Notes: generated from the letters alone by a model not told the origin. A DNA stretch of 64,000 nt from Pseudomonas sp. stari2 (GCF_040760005.1 NZ_CP099760.1:2103501-2167500); one strand, 5' to 3'; counted from the first letter of the stretch, positions 8,586 through 17,474 are shown. Numbers and translations: made by a program.

Positions 8586-8941
8586 AACGTAAGCCTGAAT
8601 ATTTTGTATTGCGCGGACTGCTTTTTCTATTTGATATAGATAATACCCGTGACGATGCTCGTGAGAAAATCATTGTTTCGAAGAGTGTTAATGACAAGGA
8701 AGAGCTTGCTGAACTGTTCGATATTCTTATGAAACCTGAGTTTCTTTCCTACAGTTTTCATGAACGCGAGTGGTGTATCGATACGCTGAAGCACTACTTG
8801 GAGGCTGGTGACAGCTTTGATGCTGTATTCACAAAAATCACAACCTATTTTGATGACGATGTAGCGGATCAACGTCAGTTCATGCAGGTTTTGTTAAGTT
8901 GCTTGTTGAGGTATCACATCGATGACTCAACAGAGAGATGA
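8582..8941 (+). CDS. Putative Rhs immunity protein
   Basis: 119 residues, rich in Asp and Glu, beginning MKRKPEYFVLRGLL. The ATG overlaps the rhs stop codon by four bases (ATGA), so it is made together with the toxin. It has the same low GC content as the toxin tip and unlike the flanking genes, which indicates the two were acquired together. I do not recognise its family. Position, size and acidity are the grounds for calling it the cognate immunity protein that would bind and block the toxin domain in the cytoplasm. No other rhs-tip or orphan immunity fragment is visible downstream; the next gene is convergent. Confidence 0.75.
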   Translation: MKRKPEYFVLRGLLFLFDIDNTRDDAREKIIVSKSVNDKEELAELFDILMKPEFLSYSFHEREWCIDTLKHYLEAGDSFDAVFTKITTYFDDDVADQRQFMQVLLSCLLRYHIDDSTER

Positions 8942-8973
8942 GGCTGACACAGGGAGTGGCCGTATTTTGAAAA

Positions 8974-10764
8974 TCAGCGATGGCCAATAACCTGCGGTGA
9001 ATGAAGGTCAGGAGCCGTAAGACTATCAATCAAATGCACGCTATACCCCGGAACATTCTTCGCATGATGCTTCGCCTGCGAAGCCATCTCTGCCAACTGA
9101 CTCGCATCCAGTTGCGCACAAGCTTCAGGGTGCAGATGGACGACCCCAATGGACAATGAAAGCAACGGAAACTCCTGACGAATACCCTGGCGATTCGGCG
9201 CAACAAAACACCCAGCCTCAAGGTGTTCAGGGCGGTAGAAGCGTCGGCATTGGCTCTGGAAATCATCAAGCAATTGGTTGAGCCGTTTGCGCCAGTCCTC
9301 CGGGCCGAGCACCAACAGAAAATCATCCCCACCAATATGCCCGACGAAATCACGGGACGGGTCTACACGTTCGTTCAGGCACTGCGCCAGACACAACAAC
9401 ACTTCATCCCCCCGACCATACCCATAGATATCGTTAAAGGGCTTGAAGCTATCGATATCGACATAGCAAATAACCGATTCCCGCCCTTGTTGCAGCAACC
9501 TTGTCAGGCATTGCTGGATCGGTACGTTGCCGGGTAGCAGAGTCAGTGGGTTGGCATACCGGGCCTGCTGAATTTTCAGCTCGGTGATCAATTTGAGCAC
9601 ATCGATCACCCGCCCCAGTCCTAGGTAGCTGCCGTTGAGTGTAATGATGAAGTCTTCTTCGATGCGCTGCCGGGCGCGGCTGGTGATCAGGCGGCTGACC
9701 TGTTGCAGCGACTGGCTCATTTCCACGGCGAGGAAGTCGTCGTTCATCAGACGGCTGATCGGTTTGCGGGCGAAGAGGTCTGTGGCGAACGGCTTGAGCA
9801 GCGCGTCGGACAACGAGTGGCGGTGGACAATGCCGCAGGGCTGGCCTTGTTCGTCGAGCACCGCCAGCGAGTTGAGGTTGGCCTGGCGGCGGAAGGCTTC
9901 GAGTACGGTGGCGGTCGGTGTGTCGCGATTCACGGCTGGTTGGTCGTTGAGCAAGGCGCTGAGATCGCTGCCTTCGTCATTCAGCGCCACGGCGCTGCTG
10001 TCGTGTTTGGGCATCAGGGCTCGGGCGTCGCGTGGCGGGTGTTCCTGCGGGCGCCCGAGCAAGTAGCCCTGCACCAGATCGACGCCCATCTCAGTCAGCA
10101 CCGCCAGTTCTTCCGGCAACTCGATGCCCTCGGCAATCACCTGCGCCCGGGAGGCCTTGGCGATTTGCAGGATCGATCCGACGAACTCGCGTTTCAACGC
10201 ATCCTGGTGAATGCCGTCGATAAAGTGCCGGTCGATCTTCACGTAATCCGGCCGCAGCTCCGACCACAGACGCAGGCTTGAATAACCCGCGCCCAGATCA
10301 TCGAGGGCAATCGAAAACCCCATCGCCCGATAGTGATGCAGTGCTGTTTGCAGCAACTGGAAGTCATCGATTGGCGTCTGCTCAGTGAGTTCGATCACCA
10401 CCTGGCTTGGCGGAATACCGAAATCCTGCAGCAGTTGCAGCGTACGCCCCGGCTGGTGCGCAGCTTCGAGCAGGGATTCGGGAGAGACGTTGAGAAACAG
10501 CTTGCCCGGCAATTGCTGTTCGTTGAAACGGCGGCAGGCGCTTTGGCGGCAGACGATTTCCAGTTCGCTCAATCGGCCGGCCTGACGAGCCACGGCGAAC
10601 AGGGCGATGGGGGAGTGCAGCGGGCTGTTGGACGGGCCGCGAGTCAGGGCTTCATAACCGAGGATGCGTCGTTCAGAGAGGCAAATGATCGGCTGGAACA
10701 GGCTGTGCAAACCGCTTTGAGTCAGGATCGAGCTCAAGGCACTCAGCTGTTCGGTCGTGGTCAT
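8974..10764 (-). CDS. EAL-CBS-GGDEF cyclic-di-GMP protein
   Basis: 596 residues. An N-terminal EAL phosphodiesterase domain (about 15-245) keeps the catalytic signatures EAL 38-40, NVSPES 92-97, ELTEQ 125-129, DDLGAG 155-160, K176 and E212, so it is probably active. Two CBS repeats (about 270-390) could bind a nucleotide. A C-terminal GGDEF domain (about 405-585) has the active-site loop as GGDDF (478-482), a conservative change that may or may not retain diguanylate cyclase activity. No transmembrane segment is visible, so it should be cytoplasmic. It lies downstream of prc on the same strand but is separated from it by a strong terminator, so it probably has its own promoter. Confidence 0.92.
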   Translation of the reverse strand: MTTTEQLSALSSILTQSGLHSLFQPIICLSERRILGYEALTRGPSNSPLHSPIALFAVARQAGRLSELEIVCRQSACRRFNEQQLPGKLFLNVSPESLLEAAHQPGRTLQLLQDFGIPPSQVVIELTEQTPIDDFQLLQTALHHYRAMGFSIALDDLGAGYSSLRLWSELRPDYVKIDRHFIDGIHQDALKREFVGSILQIAKASRAQVIAEGIELPEELAVLTEMGVDLVQGYLLGRPQEHPPRDARALMPKHDSSAVALNDEGSDLSALLNDQPAVNRDTPTATVLEAFRRQANLNSLAVLDEQGQPCGIVHRHSLSDALLKPFATDLFARKPISRLMNDDFLAVEMSQSLQQVSRLITSRARQRIEEDFIITLNGSYLGLGRVIDVLKLITELKIQQARYANPLTLLPGNVPIQQCLTRLLQQGRESVICYVDIDSFKPFNDIYGYGRGDEVLLCLAQCLNERVDPSRDFVGHIGGDDFLLVLGPEDWRKRLNQLLDDFQSQCRRFYRPEHLEAGCFVAPNRQGIRQEFPLLSLSIGVVHLHPEACAQLDASQLAEMASQAKHHAKNVPGYSVHLIDSLTAPDLHSPQVIGHR

Positions 10765-10783
10765 GGCAATCTCTGGCGATAAA

Positions 10784-10830
10784 AAAGGACTGGGAGCGTT
10801 CTCGATGAAGAGAACCGCTCCCAGTCCTTT
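10784..10830 (-). terminator. Terminator after prc
   Basis: AAAGGACTGGGAGCG and CGCTCCCAGTCCTTT form a long stem, with GTTCTC/GAGAAC pairing continuing inside (one bulge). On the minus strand the stem is followed by T-rich sequence. It lies between the prc stop codon and the start of the EAL-GGDEF gene. Confidence 0.85.
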
Positions 10831-10897
10831 ATTGCACGACAGAATGATGACTGTTTGATGACGATCCGGGGATCGTCACCATTAAATTGCCATCACC

Positions 10898-13015
10898 TTA
10901 CTTCTTGGCCACCTGATTGCTCAGCTTCAGGTAATCCAGCAGCACGCGCCCGGTCTCGCTCAGGTAGGCGTCGTCTTCCGGTTTGACCTTGTCCGGCTCG
11001 GCTGCCGCGAGGGCATCGTCGTCTTCTTTCTTCAGCTCTTTGAGCGGTTCTTCGCCTTTGGCCTTGCGACGGATGTTTTCCATCGCCAGTTGCTTGGCGT
11101 CGATGTCGGCGTGCTGGGCACGACGGTCGGCTTCATTGAGGCTGACGGTTTTTTCTTCCAGCAGCTTCTGCGCCAGGGCCAGCTTGTCGCGGATGAACAC
11201 GAACTCCGCGTCCTTCGCCGAGCGGGCATCATGCTCGGACTTGAGCTGGGCCAGGTACGGCTTGAACGGGTCGACCGCCGGTTTGATCGCCGCGCGGATG
11301 GTGTCCCACGGCATGGCTTCCGGCAGGGCGCTCTCGCCGATTTCCTTGGTGTCGATGATCGACGGGTAGTCGATGTCCGGCAGTACGCCCTGATGCTGGG
11401 TGCTCTGCCCGGAAACCCGGTAGAACTTGGCCAGGGTCAGTTTCAGTTCGCCATGGTTCAGCGGCTGGATGGTCTGCACGGTGCCTTTGCCGAAGGTCTG
11501 GCCGCCGATGATCAGCGCGCGGTGGTAGTCCTGCATGGCACCGGCGAAGATCTCCGAAGCCGAGGCGGACAGGCGGTTGACCAGCAGTGCCATCGGGCCT
11601 TTGTAGAACGCGCCCGGGTTTTCATCTTCAAGCACATCGACCCGGCCATCGGCGTTACGCACGAGCACGGTAGGGCCCTTGTCGATGAACAGGCTGGTCA
11701 GCTCGGTGGCTTCCTGCAGGGAACCGCCGCCGTTGTTGCGCAGGTCGATGACCACGCCGTCGACTTTCTCTTTCTGCAGTTCGGTCAGCAGTTTCTTGAC
11801 GTCGCGAGTGGTGCTCTTGTAATCCGGATCACCGGCACGGAACGCCTTGAAGTCCAGGTAGAAGGCCGGAATCTCGATCACGCCGAGCTTGTAGTCCTTG
11901 CCGTCCTGTTTGAGGCTCAGGATGGATTTCTTCACGGCCTGGTCTTCGAGCTTCACCGCTTCACGGGTGATCGGCACGATCTTGCTGGTCTGGTCATTCG
12001 GCGCATTGCTGGCCGGGATGACCTCCAGACGCACCACGGTGCCTTTCGGACCTCGGATCAGCTTGACCACTTCGTCCAGGCGCCAGCCGACCACGTCGAC
12101 CATCTCTTTGTTGCCCTGGGCAACGCCGATGATCTTGTCGGCCGGGGCGACCTGTTTGGTCTTGTCCGCAGGACCTGCCGGCACCAGACGCACGACCTTC
12201 ACTTGATCGTTGTCGCTCTGCAACACGGCGCCGATGCCCTCGAGGGACAGGCTCATGTTGATGTCGAAGTTTTCCGCGTTATCCGGCGACAGATAGTTGG
12301 TGTGCGGGTCGTAAGACATGGCGAAGGTGTTGATGTACGCCTGGAAGATGTCTTCGGCACGGGTCTGGTCCAGGCGCGCCAACTGGTTCTTGTAGCGCTT
12401 GGTCAGGGTTTCCTGGATCTGCTTCGGCTCTTTGCCGGCGATCTTCTGCCGCAGCACTTCGTCCTTGACGCGTTTGCGCCACAGGTCATCGAGTTCTGCG
12501 GTGGATTTGAGCCACGGGGCGTCCTTGCGATCGATCAGCAAGGTTTCCTTCGTGGTGAAGTCCATCTTGTCGACGCCTTTGTTCAACTCGGCAATGGCGA
12601 AGTCCAGGCGCGCTTTCACGCGATCCAGATAGCGCTTGTAGATGGTGAAGCCGGCGTTGAGGTCGCCGCTCTTGAGGAAGTCGTCGAACTGGAACTTCCA
12701 CTTGTCGAATTCGGTAATGTCGCTGGCCATGAAGTAGCTGCGCGACGGATCCAGCAGCTTGATATAGCTGTCGTAGATGATCGCCGAGCGCGCATCGTCG
12801 AGCGGCGGCTTGCTGTAGTGATGACGTTTGAGCAACTCGACGACGTTCAGACTGGCGATCACTTCATCGCGATCAGGCTGCAACTTGTCCCAGCTGTTGG
12901 CTGCGAATGTGGTGCCCGACACCGGCAAGAGGCCGATACCGATGAAAAGAGCGAGGGCGGTGCTGGGGAGCAAATGCTTCATGCTGATTCGACGCGGGGA
13001 CAATTGATAACGCAT
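10898..13015 (-). CDS. prc: Tail-specific carboxy-terminal protease Prc
   Basis: 705 residues. This periplasmic S41 protease degrades proteins with apolar C-termini and, in Pseudomonas, influences envelope stress and alginate control (algO). A signal peptide, MKHLLPSTALALFIGIGLL, starts at residue 12; the ATG at 13015 (MRYQLSPRRIS) and the one at 12982 are both possible and neither has a strong Shine-Dalgarno. A PDZ domain covers about 250-340 and the peptidase core about 370-530. The catalytic Ser-Lys dyad is S485 in SASASEIFAGA and K510 in GKGTVQ. A DUF3340-like helical C-terminal region (KGEEPLKELKKEDDD) follows. It is the first gene of its transcript and ends at a terminator. Confidence 0.95.
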   Translation of the reverse strand: MRYQLSPRRISMKHLLPSTALALFIGIGLLPVSGTTFAANSWDKLQPDRDEVIASLNVVELLKRHHYSKPPLDDARSAIIYDSYIKLLDPSRSYFMASDITEFDKWKFQFDDFLKSGDLNAGFTIYKRYLDRVKARLDFAIAELNKGVDKMDFTTKETLLIDRKDAPWLKSTAELDDLWRKRVKDEVLRQKIAGKEPKQIQETLTKRYKNQLARLDQTRAEDIFQAYINTFAMSYDPHTNYLSPDNAENFDINMSLSLEGIGAVLQSDNDQVKVVRLVPAGPADKTKQVAPADKIIGVAQGNKEMVDVVGWRLDEVVKLIRGPKGTVVRLEVIPASNAPNDQTSKIVPITREAVKLEDQAVKKSILSLKQDGKDYKLGVIEIPAFYLDFKAFRAGDPDYKSTTRDVKKLLTELQKEKVDGVVIDLRNNGGGSLQEATELTSLFIDKGPTVLVRNADGRVDVLEDENPGAFYKGPMALLVNRLSASASEIFAGAMQDYHRALIIGGQTFGKGTVQTIQPLNHGELKLTLAKFYRVSGQSTQHQGVLPDIDYPSIIDTKEIGESALPEAMPWDTIRAAIKPAVDPFKPYLAQLKSEHDARSAKDAEFVFIRDKLALAQKLLEEKTVSLNEADRRAQHADIDAKQLAMENIRRKAKGEEPLKELKKEDDDALAAAEPDKVKPEDDAYLSETGRVLLDYLKLSNQVAKK

Positions 13016-13113
13016 ATTAGGCCGTCTTTGAAGTCGCCGGTACCTCTACGCTCTGTACGATAACTGCTGTTCAGCGTTCGTTCAGACCCCAGGGCCGGTC
13101 GCATAATGCAAAA

Positions 13114-13137
13114 AGCCCGGCGCTTCAGCTTCGGGCT
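13114..13137 (-). terminator. Small hairpin with minus-strand T-run in the prc/reductase gap
   Basis: AGCCCG and CGGGCT flank a 12-nt loop, and on the minus strand the stem is followed by TTTTT. It lies in the divergent gap between prc and the quinone reductase, where no minus-strand gene ends. It may stop antisense transcription or sit in a long prc leader. Confidence 0.4.
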
Positions 13138-13163
13138 CAGTCCAGACTCACTATGGAGGCACT

Positions 13164-14126
13164 GTGAAGGCATTGCAAGGCGTTGAAGGTCAAGTGGCAT
13201 GGGTTGATGAGCCGAGTCCTACGTGTGATGTAGGACAAGTTCGCATCCGGGTGGCGGCAGCCGGCCTCAATCGCGCGGACTTATTACAGAAGGCGGGCCT
13301 TTATCCACCGCCGCCGGGTGCTAGTCAGGTGCTCGGTCTTGAGTGTTCCGGGGTGATCAGCGAAGTCGGCGCCGGATCGTCCTGGCAGGTTGGTGATCGG
13401 GTCTGCGCCTTGCTGGCCGGGGGCGGGATGGCCGAAGAAGTGGTCGTCGACGGACGGCATGTGCTGCCGGTTCCGGAAGGCGTGACGCTGATCGAAGCGG
13501 CAGCGTTGCCTGAGGTGTACGCGACCGTCTGGCTGAATATTTTCCAACTCGCTGCGCTCAAACCGGGTGAGAAAGTTCTGCTGCATGCCGGGGCCAGTGG
13601 CATCGGTTCAGCTGCCATTCAACTGTGCAAGGCGTTTGGCAATCCTTGCTGGGTCAGCGTCGGGTCGGGCGAGCGTTTGGCCTACTGTGAAGCGCTGGGC
13701 GCCCAGGGCGGTGTGGTGCGCACTGACGATCTGGAAAGCCTGCGGGATTTCGGGCCGTTCAATGTGATTCTGGATCCGGTCGGCGGTAATTACTCGGCGC
13801 TTAATCTGAAGTTGATGGCTCAGGATGGACGCTGGGTGCTGATCGGCCTGATGGGCGGCCGCGAGGCAAAACTGGATCTGGCCCAAGTATTGGCCAAGCG
13901 CGTGCAACTGCTGGGCTCGACCCTGCGCAGCCGCGACGATCAGTTCAAGGCCGATCTGTTCAGCGATCTGAGCCAGCATGTGTGGCCGCTGTTTTCCGAA
14001 GGGCGCCTGAAGCCGCAACTGGCCAGGACCTTTGCGATCAAGGATGCCGAAGCGGCGTTCGCCGAGCTGGCGAGCAACACGGTCGCCGGGAAGTTGGTAC
14101 TGGTGATCGACGACAGCCTGAGCTGA
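13164..14126 (+). CDS. NAD(P)H-quinone oxidoreductase (zinc-independent MDR family, PIG3-like)
   Basis: 320 residues of the medium-chain dehydrogenase/reductase superfamily. The N-terminal GroES-like domain contains VRIRVAAAGLNRADLLQ and YPPPPGASQVLGLECSG. The Rossmann domain begins near 135 with VLLHAGASGIGSAAIQL (GxSGIG dinucleotide motif). The structural-zinc cysteines of alcohol dehydrogenases are missing, and the sequence pattern is that of quinone oxidoreductases. It would reduce quinones or similar carbonyls with NADPH in the cytoplasm. The start is GTG 13164, with GGAGG six nucleotides upstream; no ATG fits as well. It is divergent from prc and followed by a REP-type hairpin. Confidence 0.9.
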   Translation: MKALQGVEGQVAWVDEPSPTCDVGQVRIRVAAAGLNRADLLQKAGLYPPPPGASQVLGLECSGVISEVGAGSSWQVGDRVCALLAGGGMAEEVVVDGRHVLPVPEGVTLIEAAALPEVYATVWLNIFQLAALKPGEKVLLHAGASGIGSAAIQLCKAFGNPCWVSVGSGERLAYCEALGAQGGVVRTDDLESLRDFGPFNVILDPVGGNYSALNLKLMAQDGRWVLIGLMGGREAKLDLAQVLAKRVQLLGSTLRSRDDQFKADLFSDLSQHVWPLFSEGRLKPQLARTFAIKDAEAAFAELASNTVAGKLVLVIDDSLS

Positions 14127-14134
14127 TCACCAAA

Positions 14135-14164
14135 GCTTGTGGGAGCAAGTGTGCTCCCACAAGC
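14135..14164. repeat. REP-type palindrome
   Basis: GCTTGTGGGAGCA and TGCTCCCACAAGC form a perfect 13-bp stem with loop AGTG. The core GTGGGAGC is the Pseudomonas REP signature that recurs in other gaps of this window. It lies between convergent genes and may also stop transcription on both strands. Confidence 0.8.
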
Positions 14165-14171
14165 CAATCGC

Positions 14172-14825
14172 TTACTTCCAGAGATGGATCGGCCAGCCAG
14201 CTTTCTCGGCCTGCTCGCGCAACATCGGATCCGGATTGACCACATGCGGGTAATCCACTTTCAGCAGCAGCGGCAGGTCATTGCGTGAGTCGGAATAGAA
14301 ACTCGCGCCCTCAAGGTTTTCCTCTTCGGCGTCCAGCCATTCCAGCAGACGAGTGATCTTGCCTTCGCGGTAGGTCAGGGTGCCCACGGTTAGGCCGCTG
14401 TACACGCCACTGGCCACTTCCAGTTCGATGCCCAGAACTTCGTCGATACCCAGTCGCTCGGCAATCGGTTTGACCAGGTGCGTACCCGAGGCCGAGATCA
14501 CCAGAATCCGGTCACCGGCCTTGCGGTGAGCGGCGATGGTTTTGGTCGCATCACTGAAGATGATCGGCTCGATGAAGTCTTCAACCCAGGGGCCGACCAG
14601 ATACTGCACCTCTTCCGGGGTGCGACCGATCAGCGGTTCGAGGCTGAAGTCCATGTAGTCTTCCATGCGCAACTTGCCGTGGCTGTAGGCGTCCATGAGC
14701 TCGTTGTTCTTGCGCATGAACGACTCGGGATCGACCCAGCCCAAGCGCCCCATCTGCTCGCTCCAGAGGGTGGCGCAGTCGCCGTGGATCAGGGTTTCGT
14801 CCAGATCAAAAATTGCCAGGGCCAT
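14172..14825 (-). CDS. HAD family IB phosphatase
   Basis: 217 residues, phosphoserine-phosphatase-like. Motif I is FDLDETL with D7 (nucleophile) and D9; motif II is VISASGT around S111/S113; motif III includes K156; motif IV is YSDSRNDLPLL with D179 and D183. A helical cap lies between motifs I and II. It should dephosphorylate a small phosphorylated metabolite in the cytoplasm; the substrate is not known. It is the last gene of the ABC-transporter run, 34 nt after the ATPase gene, so it probably acts on the imported compound or a product of it. In Salmonella-type phosphonate loci the comparable position is held by another HAD enzyme, PhnX, but this protein is of a different HAD subfamily. 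Confidence 0.85.
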   Translation of the reverse strand: MALAIFDLDETLIHGDCATLWSEQMGRLGWVDPESFMRKNNELMDAYSHGKLRMEDYMDFSLEPLIGRTPEEVQYLVGPWVEDFIEPIIFSDATKTIAAHRKAGDRILVISASGTHLVKPIAERLGIDEVLGIELEVASGVYSGLTVGTLTYREGKITRLLEWLDAEEENLEGASFYSDSRNDLPLLLKVDYPHVVNPDPMLREQAEKAGWPIHLWK

Positions 14826-14859
14826 CAGTGCAGTTCTCTCTTCAACGTCAGCAAAGTCA

Positions 14860-15849
14860 TCAGGCTACCTCACACAGGGCCGTCGGATCGATGGAAAGCG
14901 CCAGGCGCTGACCGTCGGGATGCAGATCCGCCGCCGAACGGTTGAGCACATCCACCACCAGTTCCACGCCCCGGGCCTCGATGCGGTAGCGGATCACGTT
15001 GCCCAGCAGGCTGTGGCTACGAATCTGTGCATCGAGTTCGCCGTTCAGGCTCAGTTCGATGGCCTCCGGGCGAATGGCGATGCGGTGGCTGATCGGTCGC
15101 TGCAACAGCTTCGAAGCACTCTCGGCATCCAGCAGGTTGTAGTTGCCGATGAAACCCGCGGCGAACACATCGACCGGTGCGGTGTAGAGGGTTTCGGCGT
15201 CGCCGCTTTGTACGATCTTTCCCTGATTCATCAGGAAAATCCGGTCAGACATGGTCAGGGCTTCTTCCTGATCGTGGGTGACGAAAATCGTGGTCAGGCC
15301 GAGCTCGCGCTGGATCTGACGGATCTGTTCGCGCAGGTGTTTGCGAATCCGTGCATCGAGGGCCGACAGCGGTTCATCCAGCAACAACAGACGCGGACGG
15401 GTGACCAAAGAGCGGGCGAGGGCGACACGCTGGCACTGACCGCCGGAGAGCTGATGCGGATAACGACTGGCGAAGTCGTTGAGCTCAACCAGTTTTAACG
15501 CCTCGGTGACACGCTTGTGGCTGTCGTCCGGATTGACCTTCTGCATGCGCAGACCAAAGGCGACGTTCTGCTCCACGGTCATGTTGGGAAACAACGCATA
15601 GCTCTGGAACACCATGCCGATCCCGCGTTTCTGCGGGGTGAGCGGCACGATGTCGACGCCATCGAGCAGGATTTTGCCGCCATCCACTGGCGTCAGGCCG
15701 GCGATGCAGCGCAGCAGGGTGGATTTGCCGCAACCGGACGGGCCGAGCAGGGTGACAAATTCACCCTTCTGGATCTCGCAGTTGATGTCGCTGAACACCG
15801 TGGTGCCCGCATAGTTTTTCTGAAGATGTTGGACGCTGACATAGCTCAT
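14860..15849 (-). CDS. ABC transporter ATP-binding protein
   Basis: 329 residues. It has a complete nucleotide-binding domain: Walker A GPSGCGKST (36-44), Q-loop FQSYALFPN (81-89), signature LSGGQ (134-138), Walker B LLLLDEP (154-160) and H-loop THDQEEA (191-197). The C-terminal ~90 residues form a TOBE-like regulatory domain (ISHRIAIRPEAIELSL). The family is the iron/spermidine/phosphonate (Fbp/Pot) type that works with two separate permeases. It energises import through the two downstream-numbered permeases. The start overlaps the preceding permease stop codon by four bases. Confidence 0.93.
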   Translation of the reverse strand: MSYVSVQHLQKNYAGTTVFSDINCEIQKGEFVTLLGPSGCGKSTLLRCIAGLTPVDGGKILLDGVDIVPLTPQKRGIGMVFQSYALFPNMTVEQNVAFGLRMQKVNPDDSHKRVTEALKLVELNDFASRYPHQLSGGQCQRVALARSLVTRPRLLLLDEPLSALDARIRKHLREQIRQIQRELGLTTIFVTHDQEEALTMSDRIFLMNQGKIVQSGDAETLYTAPVDVFAAGFIGNYNLLDAESASKLLQRPISHRIAIRPEAIELSLNGELDAQIRSHSLLGNVIRYRIEARGVELVVDVLNRSAADLHPDGQRLALSIDPTALCEVA

Positions 15850-16646
15850 TCGCTTTTGTCCTTGTTCAAGATGTTGGCGACCCAGGTCAGGACCAGCACG
15901 AAAAAGAAGTAGGAGATCACCAGCGCACTGGTGAAGTGGCCGCTGCTGTTGCGCATGTTGTTGAGGTAAACCTGCAGGGTTTCGTAGCGGGTGCCGACCA
16001 GGATGTTGGCGAACACGAACTCACCGAACAGGAACGAGAACGACAGCAGCAACGCGACCATCAGGCCTTTGCGCAGATTCGGCAGGACTACCAGAAAAGC
16101 TGCCTGAAAAGTGCTGGCGCCGAGCAGTTGGGCGGCGTCCATCAGGTCGCGCAGGTTGATCGCTTGCAGGTTGTTGGTGATCGCCCTGTACATGAACGGC
16201 AGCGCTACGGTGAAGTAGCAACCGATCAGGATCCACGGCGTGCCGACCATCGCGAACGGCCCGGAACCATAGAGCTGCAACAGACCCACCGACGACACCA
16301 CCGGCGGCACCGCAAAGGGCAGCAGGATCAGGATGTTCATCAGCGCATCGAGTTTGGGGAAGTGGTAATGCACCACGAACAGCAGCGGCAGGATCAGCAC
16401 CACCGAGAGGATCAGCGCGCCGACGCACACCAGCAACGATTGGCCGAAGGCGTGCAGGAAGCGCGGGTCGCTCCACAACTGGATGTACCACTTGAAGGTG
16501 AAGCCGCTGGGCAGCACGGTGGCCGACCAGCTGCTGGCGATCGAATAGATCAGAGTGCCAAGCAGCGGCAGCAGCAGAATGGCGAACAGCAGGTAGACCA
16601 CGACGCGGTGGTAGACGCCGGCCGGGCCGGATTCAGCGCGAGACAT
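15846..16646 (-). CDS. ABC transporter permease (second subunit)
   Basis: 266 residues with about six membrane helices (VVVYLLFAILLLPLLGTLIYS at the N-terminus). The EAA-type coupling loop lies around ALPFMYRAITNNLQAINLRD and MDAAQLLGASTFQAAFLVVLP. It forms the inner-membrane channel with the other permease. It overlaps both neighbours: the start lies inside the end of the first permease gene and the stop overlaps the ATPase start. These overlaps indicate one mRNA and coupled translation. Confidence 0.92.
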   Translation of the reverse strand: MSRAESGPAGVYHRVVVYLLFAILLLPLLGTLIYSIASSWSATVLPSGFTFKWYIQLWSDPRFLHAFGQSLLVCVGALILSVVLILPLLFVVHYHFPKLDALMNILILLPFAVPPVVSSVGLLQLYGSGPFAMVGTPWILIGCYFTVALPFMYRAITNNLQAINLRDLMDAAQLLGASTFQAAFLVVLPNLRKGLMVALLLSFSFLFGEFVFANILVGTRYETLQVYLNNMRNSSGHFTSALVISYFFFVLVLTWVANILNKDKSE

Positions 16647-17469
16647 GGTAGCTCCTCTTCAACAGCAGTTGATGCACGACGGTCACCAGGGTCATCAGCG
16701 CCACCAGTACCACGGCCAGGGCGCTGGCCAGGTTCGGATCGAGGGAAATGTCACCGGACACCATCGCCGCAATGCGGATCGGCAGCACGTTGAAGTTGCC
16801 GGTAGTCAACGCGTAGACCGTGGCATAGGCGCCAAGGGCGTTGGCCAGCAGGATCACGAAGGTGCCGAGCAGGGCCGGGGTCAACACTGGCAGGCCGATA
16901 TGGCGCCAGAACTGCCAGCCGTCAGCACCCAGCAGCGCCGCAGATTCGCGCCAGTCTTCGCGCAAAGCATCGAACGCCGGGTACAACAGCAGGACTCCAA
17001 GGGGAATCTGGAAGTACGTGTAGAGGATGATCAGCCCGGTTTTCGAATAAAGGTTGAAGTCCTCGATGATTCCGGCCTGCTTCAACATGATCGTGATGCT
17101 GCCGTTGAAGCCGAGCAGGATGATGAACGCAAACGCCAGCGGCACGCCGGCGAAGTTGCTGGTCATGTTGGCGAAGGCGTTGACGAAGTTGCGCAGTTTC
17201 GAATCGACCCGACGCAGGGAGTACGCACCCAGCACCGCGATGATGATCCCGAACACACTCGACCAGAAACTGATTTCGAGGCTGTACTGGATCGCCTGCA
17301 GATAGAACTTCGAGCTGAAGATCCTGCTGAAGTTGGCGAAGCCCCAACCGAATTCTTCCGATTGCAGGCTGTTGATCATCACCCAGATCAGCGGGGCGAT
17401 TTCGAACACGATAAAGAACAGCGCGAAAGGCACCAGGCACAGGGCGGCCAGCCATTTGCCGCGAGTCAT
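16633..17469 (-). CDS. ABC transporter permease (first subunit)
   Basis: 278 residues from ATG 17469, starting MTRGKWLAALCLVPFALFFI. There are six predicted membrane helices and a coupling loop around FDALREDWRESAALLGADGWQFW. It is a binding-protein-dependent transport permease of the same family as its partner. A GTG at 17496 would add nine residues and overlap the preceding phosphodiesterase gene; ATG 17469 lies 5 nt after that gene's stop codon and has no clear Shine-Dalgarno, so it probably relies on coupling. The product pairs with the 15846-16646 permease in the membrane. Confidence 0.9.
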   Translation of the reverse strand: MTRGKWLAALCLVPFALFFIVFEIAPLIWVMINSLQSEEFGWGFANFSRIFSSKFYLQAIQYSLEISFWSSVFGIIIAVLGAYSLRRVDSKLRNFVNAFANMTSNFAGVPLAFAFIILLGFNGSITIMLKQAGIIEDFNLYSKTGLIILYTYFQIPLGVLLLYPAFDALREDWRESAALLGADGWQFWRHIGLPVLTPALLGTFVILLANALGAYATVYALTTGNFNVLPIRIAAMVSGDISLDPNLASALAVVLVALMTLVTVVHQLLLKRSYHVSR

Positions 17470-17474
17470 TGAGT

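Noticed and set aside
11090..13063. 657-codon plus-strand frame opposite prc
   Set aside because: Prc on the other strand has a signal peptide, PDZ domain and catalytic dyad; the antisense frame is a composition artefact.
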